Positions 54,720 to 64,000 of a stretch of DNA of 64,000 nucleotides are shown here, in pieces. A program made the translations under genes and the position numbers. The number at the start of each line of letters is the position of its first letter. The stretch's first letter is position 1. Source of the stretch: Sinohyriopsis cumingii. Taxonomy: Eukaryota > Mollusca > Bivalvia > Unionida > Unionidae. Under the pieces are notes generated by a model, which searched no databases, was not told the DNA's origin, and worked only from the letters and a program-made list of their open reading frames with translations. The stretch covers positions 154,921,553-154,985,552 of the forward strand of contig CM068825.1 of assembly GCA_028554795.2 (NCBI GenBank). Reading direction: 5' to 3'.

Positions 54720-56539
54720 TCTCACGGTTCTATCACAAATCCAGAAGATTAGAATTATTTGAATAATCAATTCCACTAGTACTGATTGCCTTAAGAGCCA
54801 CAATGATGTAAACCAAAATGTCTTTCAATGAATACACGATAATCCCAAAATAGTGTTGATACCACTCTGTGGCCTTAAGCTAAGTAACAGAAATTACTAA
54901 AAACCAACGAGTTAAGTAAAATTCAACAAATAATTTATTAATCTTACATATAAATGAATCTTTAAAAAAAACTTACACTATTTTTAATTCAATCCCAAAT
55001 AGTCCTAAGCGCTCTAACAAAAGTCTAAAACTACCGAGTATTCCTAATGCATTACTGTTTTATTCCGAATAAATTCTAGTTTTTAATGTGCTGATGCGCC
55101 AACAGTCTTCATGTACTACAATGATATAATCCAAAATGTCTTCAAATGAATTCATAATAATCCTAACTCAGTGATATTGTCGTAAAGTAACAGTGAGCAC
55201 TCTGTAAATCCAACGAATAGTTTAAATAAATAAATGTTCTCATATTAAAATTGAACGCAACTTAAAGTCTGATTCCACTAAAGATCTAAAAAAGGAATAA
55301 ATATTTCAGATTGACACAACCAAAATCTAAAATCCTAATACACAATATGTGGATCAGGATGAGGGTCAAAGGTCACTTCCAGATCATCGTAAGTTGTAAC
55401 ATGGCAAATATCAGGTAGAACGGGAATTGCGAACGGGAAAACCAGTGTCATAAACTTAGATCCAAGTAAACATGTTTAACTAAATGTATCGATTATCTAC
55501 AGTGATCGACACAAATTTGCTATGCAATACGTAGTTTATAAAATGACATTTACAATATATTACCTTAGACAAAAGCCAAACAAACAATACAAATTATATA
55601 TGATAGAGTTAATCTAGACAATGAAAAATTTAGTCATTCCAATGAATAATTTGAATATTTCGTCAAGAATAATATTTTAAACGACAGGAACTACATCCGC
55701 ATACTGATCTTAAGATACGAACTAATAAGTTTTGTTTACCTCTAACTTAAATGCAAAACATAAGCCACAGTAAGACTACCAGGATGTGGGCCATATGTTC
55801 GCGCTTCCAGAACGTTCTGTGATCAAAAGGTCATATCAGGATATTTACAAATTACCATTGTATTAAAGTACAATCTACAATCATGGACAAAAGTCAGCTA
55901 TCTAAACATGTTGTTTACAAATGACAATTAGCTTATCCAAAAGCGTACAAAATTTAAACACACACACATAAAGTGCATGATATATGAGGTGCTATTAGTT
56001 AAGGCTCAGTTTTAATGCATTTTTTAAACAAGTATAGAATTATTAAAACCTTATAATTATTAACTTTAGAATCCTCCCTTTCTGAATAATTAAGGTTATC
56101 GTGTTTCTCTGTCTCTTATTAGGCTCTTTTAGGATCGTTTTTAATAAAATGCAAAATTAAATTTCTAAAAGTTAATTTCCATTAGGGTTGTATTTTGTAG
56201 TTTAAATTTAGTGATAGACACCGTTGGGTTAAATCAGCAAGGTTTTTTCTTCATATACCTTTTTCTAAATATTTGTCGACTGAAAAGCTGTGCTGCCTGA
56301 AGGTCACATTAGCGATCTGTTTTCATGGACGATATTAGCATGAAAGCCGTTTTCTGTTTCACAGGACAATAAAGAGAAAATATGTTTAAAAGGTATTGCA
56401 TTGTTTCATTGTTTACATGTAGCACCTGAGAAATCTTCGATGAGCAATCGGATTACTATGTCATTAATTTACAAGACTCGACAATGATACGTAGGCTAAT
56501 GTCACATTTTGAAGCTACTTCTAAATCCTTTCAATTAAA
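54720..56539. other. Nothing recognised
   Basis: AT-rich, two weakly similar segments (CCAAAATGTCTTtcAATGAAT near 54812 and 55131). No gene. Confidence 0.35.
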
Positions 56540-56701
56540 AACTAAGCCAGTAGCCTGTTCTAGTCGTTCAAGTTTTATACTAATGACGTGACTATAATTT
56601 CTGCCCTGTAGAAGTTGTGTAGTTCTGCAAACTCCTGCTTTAAGATTTGTCGTAAGAATGTGCAGTGGTGCAAAGCCTGATTCAAGAACTTGAAAGTCAT
56701 A

Positions 56702-56890
56702 TTACTCAAGGGTTAACGGGTATTTATATTTGACTTCTTCAATCATCCGAATTAATTTGGCATTTTCCTTCAAATGATATCTAAACAAGCCCATCATAAC
56801 TCCAGATAAGGCAGGTTTGTTCTGAAATCTACGCAATCCATAATATCTACGTTCCCAAGAATGATTATAGTCACGTGACAAGAAAACAGA
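56702..56890 (-). CDS. Possible terminal exon of an unrecognised gene
   Basis: Minus-strand open frame that reads like protein: DYNHSWERRYYGLRRF, ALSGVMMGLFRYHLKENAKL, then KYPLTLE and a stop. A TTGTACAG acceptor match stands before AGCAG (about 56898). No name can be given. It could also be a retrocopy fragment. Confidence 0.3.
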   Translation of the reverse strand, partial: SVFLSRDYNHSWERRYYGLRRFQNKPALSGVMMGLFRYHLKENAKLIRMIEEVKYKYPLTLE

Positions 56891-57339
56891 ACTGCTCTGT
56901 ACAATCATGGTATATTTCACAAGCAATTATATGACATATATGAGATTTGTTTTATTAAATTCCTTACACAGAATTAAGGATCTTATATTCATGCCCAAGA
57001 GATCGTAACCAGTTCACGCTAGGCATATTTTGATGGGATCATGTCTATTTTTGGACTTAGTAGATTAACGTTTGAAGGTCACACTCACGTCATTTAACTC
57101 TCTCATGCCCTGAAAAATCACAGATGTTCAACTAACAAGTAAAAAATATTGTCATTTCTCTCTAGAATTTCCAAGACATCAATAACGAATTTGGTTCCAT
57201 TTCGCAGTAATTCTGACACAGCTTAAGACATTTGACATTATATGGATTTTACAATTAGGATTTACAAAAGGTTTACTAAATGGCGTATGAATGAAACGAT
57301 AGTTTAGAACTGATGCACACGGAGCGTATGTCTGATGTC

Positions 57340-57590
57340 GTTGTCGTTGTTGTAGGATTTAACGCCATTTTTCAGCACACGATAGGCTATACATGGCGGC
57401 CAGTATTAATTTTGGAGGAAGAACCCTGGAAAACCCCGGAAAGAGCCACCGACCCACGAGAAGCTACTGGCAAGCTTACTCGCATACCCACATTGGCTAA
57501 ATCCGAGACTCGAACCCACGCAGACAGAGATGAGTTGGCAGTGATCCGTAACGGAGAGCGCTTTAGACCACACGGCCACTCGGGGCCCCG
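57340..57590 (-). mobile_element. tRNA-derived SINE, family 1, second copy
   Basis: Minus-strand full copy, B box complement CGAACCCACGC, head complement GGCCACTCGGGGCCCC. Duplication TGTCTGATGTC at 57329-57339 and 57591-57601. Confidence 0.9.
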
Positions 57591-57932
57591 TGTCTGATGT
57601 CAATGATTGTAAACATACAGGAGTTATAGACCTGACTTGAAGAATGGAAATAACTTTTAGTAAAGTTTCAATTATTCATAGAACATAGGACAGAGCAATC
57701 AGTTTTGGTGCAAAATACGTTTTGTCTAAGAAATAAGTTCAGCGCTAAATGAACTAACATTAAAAAATGGGAGTAACCGTCGAGTACAATTTATGCTTTG
57801 CTTTTACACTGATTATGTCTCTAATATAGAGTGGCAGAATGCTTCTAATATATTTCAGTTCTGTATTCTGACAGCTAGCGGCGTAAATGTCTCGTATTCA
57901 CACACACAGATGTACACACACACCACGTGTAT

Positions 57933-58047
<115 letters not shown>

Positions 58048-58107
58048 GGATGTTTATGGTTTTTGTTATATATTTATTCCAAAATCTACCCATAATGCAG
58101 ATTAAAT

Positions 58108-58108
<1 letters not shown>

Positions 58109-58146
<38 letters not shown>

Positions 58147-58551
58147 TTTGGATTTTTAACGTAGCATTAAAAAATTTCAGTCATATCACTACGATGTCTG
58201 AAGGCTTCTCATGGGTCGATGTTTCTCTCCGGGGTTTCCCGTGTTCTTCCTCCACCATTATACTGACCGCCATGTAACTAATATCTTGTGCTGAAAAATG
58301 GCGTTAAACTCTATAACAACAGCAACGATGACTGCAGTGTGGCAATTTGTAGTGATGTCTAGCACCAGGATATCATGCCGCAGACCCAGTCACATTATCC
58401 TAACATCAGGCCGACCAGTCCTAACACTAACCTTTTAATGATGCACGCCTAGACAGGCAGCTGTTAATATCATTCTTTGGTATGACTCAGAGGGGGTTCC
58501 AACCCGCATCCGAATTGGACGCTCTAACCACTAGGCCACCGGAGCGGTCCA
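58109..58551 (-). mobile_element. SINE family 2 with a nested family 1 SINE
   Basis: Family 2 copy on the minus strand, from the (GT)n at 58109 to the tRNA head GCTCTAACCACTAGGCCACC. A 5'-truncated family 1 SINE (58201-58324, plus strand) is inserted inside, flanked by ACGATGTCTG/ACGATGACTG. Confidence 0.85.
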
Positions 58552-58934
58552 GATTATATAATAATTGGGGACTTGTATAAAGGTCATATACCAGACAAGG
58601 CGCACGGGACAGAATTGTTTTAAAAAAATTAATCACTAAAATAGATAGGAAGCAGAATATTAGAGGATATACATTAAGCAAAATATAGCATCGTCGAAAG
58701 AGAAAATACGGGATATTTTGTTTTTCAAAATGATGACAATAAGTATATTTGATCAGTGAAATATTTCAAAAACACTTTCCTGGCAAATGAATATACCTTA
58801 TTAAGGCTTTGCCATTCATTTCCGTCCTACAAGTAATAATTGCGCTGTGTCAAACATCTTAACTCCATCACTAAAAAAAAGGAACACAATTTATGTTGTT
58901 AGTGGATCAAAACCGACTTCGACTTTACTTTAAA

Positions 58935-59125
58935 GGAGTCAATCCGAAAGCATGTTACTGCAGTGAAGGAGTTGAAGGAAGCCTGTAACTATAACGTAGT
59001 CAACAAGAAAAGCATGTTACTGTAGAAAATGAATTGTCAAGGGAAGCGTGTTACTGTAATGGGTTGACAAGGGAAGCATGTTATTGAAGAAAATGTGTTT
59101 ACTAGGAAAGCAAGTTACTGTAGTG
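58935..59125. repeat. Tandem repeat with GCATGTTACTGTAG motif
   Basis: About five units of 35-40 bp of the type AAGCATGTTACTGTAG…GACAAGG. The motif also occurs at about 37305-37400 in copy A. Confidence 0.65.
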
Positions 59126-59309
59126 AAGGAGTCAGTCAGAAAGGTTAGGACTATATACGGACAAGGGAATGTTAAACATATGTTGGGTTTGTATTGTGTC
59201 GATATGAATGGAACAGGTAGGGTGACGTCACTGTACTGGACATTGGCAACAATGTTGTAAGTGGCTGACCTCAATCGGGCCAAACAGTGACAGCGTGGAA
59301 GAAAAAGCT

Positions 59310-59950
59310 GTAACACTTGGCGGGCGGGTACGTTCTGCTAATTCAGCGGTGGAACTATACGAATAATAACTCTTGGCGGGGCGGGATGTATAACTTGATA
59401 TAATGCTTGGCGGGGCGGGATATATAACTTTATTATAGACATAGACAAAGAAACAAATACATATACATAAAACAAACACCAAACAAATACTACAAGTATA
59501 GCGAAAAGAATAGATATCTTTTCGAGGCAATGAAGTGGCTCTGAAAAGGGCCTTTGGTTTTTTGTTAACACCATTCCGTTTACATAGAGGGCATAGCAAG
59601 TATCTTCTTCACTTCCTCAAACTTACTCTGACCTCCAGACCGTAGATTAAGTTTCTCTTCAGACAGCCTTATCTCTCCACATAGTTCTTTCTTTTCCAAA
59701 GGGCTGTATCAGTCATTTGGGTGATATCCCATGATGATTTTACATACTTGGGATAGTCCGGGTTGAACAGCATCGACGATAGGAGGGTAGACAATTCTAC
59801 GTTAGTCTACATCTTGTGACGAGAACATGTGAAGGGAATGAAGTGGATTGCGGTTATTTATTGTGGAAAAGCGGATCAAACGGATCGAATTTTTCACCAA
59901 TCTAAACACACATTACAACATTACAATATAAATGCGCTAGCGTCACTTCC
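59310..59950 (+). mobile_element. Left-end remnant of a second Polinton family
   Basis: CTTGGCGGGGCGGGA sub-repeats, then a segment like 5450-5890 of the complete element (TATCTTTTCGAG…CTGAAAAGGGCCTTTGG and the following subterminal region). Cut by (TA)n at 59960. No genes left. Confidence 0.7.
59537..59552 (-). terminator. Histone-type 3' stem-loop in the Polinton remnant
   Basis: Minus strand: AAA, GGCCCT-TTTC-AGAGCC, AC. Five of six pairs. Purine element GAAAAGATA (plus-strand 59515-59523) 13 nt after the stem. Position and direction equal the left repeat of the complete element. Confidence 0.6.
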
Positions 59951-59959
59951 CAGTGAATT

Positions 59960-60073
<114 letters not shown>

Positions 60074-60269
60074 GTAACATGAAAGAAATAGCATTCTTTT
60101 GTGAAATGTAAATATGTTGCATATTAAGTGCTTTGTTTTAAGTCACAAAATTTAATTTAAAACGTGCTTTACTAAAACAAAGAAAAAAATAACTTGTAAA
60201 TAGGATTGTTTCATGTCCAAATGTTTATATATTGAATGGATAGTGCAGAGACCATGACAAAGGTCTGAG

Positions 60270-60600
60270 AGCGCATGCATATACTTGAATAAATGTTTTG
60301 ATCCCATACAACAGACTTTTCTTATAGGAGTCTCTATTATATCTGTGAGTCTTTCTTTGAAATATCTCTGTCCTATTTTCTGTGTGTTTGGATGTGCATT
60401 TGTTTGTTTCTGTATGTCTGTGTTTGTTAGTATCAATCCGTTGTCCCTACAACTACATTTCACCCTAAAAATAGTTTTGACCCTATAAATCCATGACGTC
60501 ACCAATGTTCAGTTCCCATTGACCTTCAGGTGACATTACCATGTTAAATTCCCAATGACGCCCATTGCAATATACCCATTTTTAACGTTAAGTTCTCATT
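60270..60600 (-). repeat. Diverged Polinton terminal repeat, partner of 33466-33790
   Basis: Reverse complement matches 33466-33790 over the whole length: TTAACGTTAAAAATGGGTA, GGGAATTTAACATGG, CAGAAACAAACAAAT, AAAGAAAGACTCACAGAT. Confidence 0.85.
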
Positions 60601-60601
60601 T

Positions 60602-60909
60602 CGCGACCGCTCTGGTGACCTAGTGGTTAGAGCGTCCGCCCCGGATGCGGGACGTCGTGGGTTTGAACCCCGGTCGAGTCATACCAAAGACTTCTAAAAA
60701 TGGTATTAACAGTTCTCTTGCTAGGAGCTCAGCATTAAGAGGTTAGTGTTAGGACTGGTCGGCCTGGTGTCAGCATAATGTGACTGGGCATGATGCCCCA
60801 GTGCTAGACATCACTTTAAACTGCCACACTGCAGACATCGTAGCGATATGACTGGAAAATTATTAAAGCTACGTTAAAAATTAAAATCACATACACACAC
60901 ACGCACACA
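60602..60909 (+). mobile_element. tRNA-derived SINE, family 2, full length
   Basis: A box TGACCTAGTGGTTAGAGCG, B box GGTTTGAACCCC, body TTAAGAGGTTAGTGTTAGGA, ending in (CA)n. It abuts the outer edge of the Polinton repeat. Confidence 0.85.
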
Positions 60910-61079
60910 TTCCATTCTCGCTGAAGGTGCTCCATATACTACTTAAACAACGAGTTCTAATTTACTTATAAGATAAATAAATATTATATGATTGTTTGAA
61001 AAAGCAATGAAATATAAAATTGGTTTAATAGATCAACTAAGCTTTAGCACACTAACACGACTTAATACGTGAATTTGGA

Positions 61080-64000
61080 TATATAAAGTCATACTTTTCA
61101 AACTATTTGTAAAATGTTTTATGCAAAATGAAACACATGCCGTCTTCTAGTTGTTCAAACTTTTTGTACAAATGGCGTCTCTATAATTTTCCTCATTAAT
61201 GACTATACGCCTTTCTGCCCTTTCAAAATGAATAATTCTGCCATCAGTCAAACAAATCGCCCGGATTGAAAAATCGCAAAGAGCTCAATAGCTACTAGCG
61301 CTAAAATATCAGACAGAAAGTAATTCTTACTTTACTCTAGAAAATCTAAGGCATCAATAATAATTTGATTCTATTCGGACATAGCTGATGAAATTTACAT
61401 TTGATTTATTTGTTTTCAAAAAAAATATTTTACAAGAATTGATTAATTACTTATGAATGAAAGGATAATTAAGAACTGATGAACATAGAGTGTAAGTCTG
61501 ATATCTTTAGGTATAACAATAAAGAAGTTATAGCCTGGGCAGGAATGATGGGAAAAAAAATTACGATATTTTTTAATAATTTCCACAAAATACGATATAA
61601 AGCCTTGGTGGAAAGGAGACACCCACTCGAAAATGTACCTTGACTGTACATACGGTGACGATATGTGATAAGATATTGAATTTAGTGGTGGATTTATACC
61701 AGTTACATATTATTCATGAAATGTAGGTGAAAGTAGTGCACTTTTGATGCGCGATGAATGATCATTCTAAAATGTACCGACAGTGAATATTCAATATCAA
61801 AACGAGAAGTAGTACAGGAGTTTCATACCGGAGAAGATGCACAGACTCATGCACGAACGGACAAAATGAATCATATTTATTGCTTGCTTCTTGAAGCAGG
61901 GGACATACATTCATTTTCAAATAATCAAAACACTAAAGTAGAAATGAATTAGAATACAAGGAGATAAAAATTAAGCAGAGAAAAATCTGAATTTATTCCA
62001 AACAATTTGATAATTAATCTACTTCATGTCAATTTTACATGGGCACGTTCAACGATATTTCTTGGTGTTTATGCTCGTGTTTCCCGTCATTTTGATAAAG
62101 CATAGTAACTGTAGAGAACATTCGTTCTATTCAAGGCCAGGGAGTGAAAACTATATATCCGCCCAAACTGGGTTTTGACTATTAGTTTTTGCTCACTTGC
62201 TCCTTCTCGGCCCACAATTTACTCGGTGCTTCCGTCTACATTATGTATGTAATAAAAAAGGGAACATTAGTTTAGACACTGACAATTATAATGTTTTACT
62301 ACAGACTCATTTCTGTCGCATGACGGCTACCCTCTTCCTCCCACCTCTCCTTCTAGTAAAAAAAAATCAAACCTACGTAATACAGAAGGAAACAAAAAGG
62401 CTTTGTCAGAGACTACGTTTTCGCGCCGATTAAGGAAGGTGTCTTATTGGGAAGGAAGACGCGAATGACGAGTAAAGAAAATATACTTTAGAATATAAGA
62501 GAAATTTTCTGACTGACATGAAAAGACAAAACAAATAGTAGACCTGAAAAATGGATTTTCACCAAAATGATTTGGGAACATAATGTGATTATTTTCAGTC
62601 ATACCTGTCAAAAGAAACAAATTAAGTTGCCTTTAATACTGTACGAAAAGGAATGGAAAAACAATTAAACCTAGCTAAACTTTATTTTCACAATTGTCAT
62701 GGTACTGCGTGAAGGATAGAAACACAGGGTACATGCAATGAGAAAGAATGACTTTATGTTTCAGAGATCTTTGGTATTTAAGGGTGGTAGGGGTAATGGG
62801 CGTCCTCCATTGTCTTCTTGACCCAGTCTGAGTATTGAACAACGTCCTTAAACGCTCCAGGCTCATTGTGAAGCTTGCAGTTGCCACCAGATAAAGCTAT
62901 ACCTAAAAAAAAGAATGTGAAATAATGTGGAATAGAAGATCAAACAAATAAGACAGTTTGTTTATTTTAAAGGAATACTTGTAATCCTTGGTACAGTTAA
63001 GTTTTACAACACTTCTTACGCCACTTTTGCACTTGGGCATTCTCGTAGAGAAAGTGTGATTTTGCTAAGGAAATGAAATCGCAGGACATGAGAAACAAAT
63101 TCATTGCAAGTCATTGGATGGAAAAGCCTTACGTTTCATTCATAATTTGTTTTAAAAATATGTCGAACACTAAAAGCCGACTCTAGTATATGCATGTACA
63201 GCATACTTTCCAACTTTTATTTTAGTTGCCAGAACAATGCAAACTTACAAGACTTTGTGACAAGTATATGTAACTAAGAAATGTGGATGAAGACGGTTGT
63301 AGGATGAGAACACATTGAATTTGAACCGTCATTTGGCTGATATATTTTTTTATCTCTGAGGACAAAAGAGTGATGTTGAAACTCAGCATTTACATTACGG
63401 AGGCATCTAAAGACAGTAAATATTTGATATAGAAGCAAGACATCTCGTTAATTGAAATTGTTGCCCGCCTTCTGAAAGATGTTCTTTTGGAAATTATTCA
63501 GTGAATAGACAAATTTCATCTGTACCCAGAACTCAATCAGTAAAATAAATCAGTCCATGAGTGAAACACACTTTTAAAAAGAAATTCAGTTGACATTATA
63601 TAAGTATATAGAATTATCCTACAGGCTAAATTATTTGTCTTCATTCATGAGAGATGAATCTTGAAGAAATGTGGTTATAAATGGATTCGTCCTCCAGTAT
63701 AGGATGATTGCCACTTGGAAAACGTCACGCGCTGCCAATTCAAGATTTTTTATTAGCCTTTGTACTTTTCATTATAATGCTAGAGCTGGTTCGACAATTC
63801 ATGGCCAGCCCTTCAAAGGTATTTAGCTAACTTTTTTTTGGCATGATACAGCCAAATAAAATGCTGAATATGCCGTCAAAAATCAACCAATCAAAGTTGA
63901 TATTCGATTGCAAGAGACAATGAGTATTTAACAGTTCTGGTCATTTTCCGTTCTTCTCGGAAACATATGTGAGACTTTGAGACTGCTCGTTAGAGCGTAT
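61080..64000. repeat. Segmental duplication, copy B (runs off the window)
   Basis: Matches copy A from 61332 and copy C from about 61140. Lacks the SINE and TA run of copy A. Confidence 0.88.
62778..62902 (-). CDS. Last exon of a second, paralogous serine protease homologue
   Basis: 125 nt, same length and phase as exon 7 at 38150-38274. Acceptor TTTTTTAG. Reads IALSGGNCKLHNEPGAFKDV and ends with the same WVKKTMEDAHYPYHP and TAA. Intact. The Trp215 position is again Ser (ALSGG). Earlier exons would lie beyond 64000, so catalytic status is unknown. Confidence 0.8.

Overview
The window is nuclear DNA of an animal, probably a mollusc or another lophotrochozoan. Supporting signs are a split serine-protease gene with GT-AG introns in phase, tRNA-derived SINEs with a 'ctccaccat…ctggccgccatg…ctgaaaaatggc' body like that of mollusc SINEs, a CR1/L2-type LINE ending in (ATT)n, long (TA)n microsatellites and a 5.1 kb minisatellite. 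The species call is an inference. The rest is read directly.

The centrepiece is one complete Polinton/Maverick (adintovirus-like) element at 5148-25708, 20,561 bp. It has terminal inverted repeats of about 346 bp starting AGTAGTAAAG and a perfect 6-bp target duplication, GTCAAT, on both sides. Left to right it carries: a Q-rich coiled-coil gene; a CCHC zinc-knuckle gene on the minus strand; a protein-primed DNA polymerase B broken by three UGA codons and two frameshifts; two BIR (inhibitor-of-apoptosis-like) genes; a decayed block of F-box-like repeats; a 56-bp palindrome; the packaging ATPase; small basic virion proteins; a DD35E integrase with a chromodomain; a membrane protein broken by one stop; the minor capsid protein; a small basic protein; the double jelly-roll major capsid protein; a Zn-motif protein; the adenain-type protease; and three small helical genes next to the right repeat. 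Capsid, packaging, maturation and integration genes are open while the polymerase is not, so this copy could only replicate with polymerase supplied in trans.

The most unusual signal is at the 3' ends of the outer small genes and inside both terminal repeats: a 16-nt hairpin (GGCCCT-TTTC-AGGGCC, usually followed by ACCCA or a variant), then a purine element (GAAAAGAAA or close) 13-14 nt further on. This is the architecture of replication-dependent histone mRNA 3' ends (SLBP stem-loop plus U7 histone downstream element). Six copies are visible, one of them in a separate diverged Polinton remnant. The right-end genes also share an upstream box (GGGGATGTTTTCC, then TCACGTCCGCG). Together these suggest a dedicated expression cassette tied to host S phase.

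Left flank (1-5141): a degenerate LINE (zinc-knuckle ORF1 plus endonuclease start), a relic of the Polinton promoter box at 3307 next to a small charged ORF, and four successive hairpins at 4054-4173. Right flank: unrecognised DNA, then a minisatellite of 46-50 bp units with higher-order structure (28253-33376), then a rearranged Polinton remnant (33466-36097) holding polymerase pieces on the minus strand.

38150-51045 (minus strand) is a seven-exon chymotrypsin-fold gene whose exon phases all agree. Its catalytic His and Ser are replaced and exon 5 has an in-frame TAG, so it is a protease homologue turning into a pseudogene. Its downstream region occurs three times (36097-39475, about 56540-59250, and 61080-64000), and the last copy carries the intact terminal exon of a second, paralogous gene that runs off the window. 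LINE, SINE, nested SINE and microsatellite insertions fill the introns. Two further sets of Polinton ends lie at 59310-59950 and 60270-60600.
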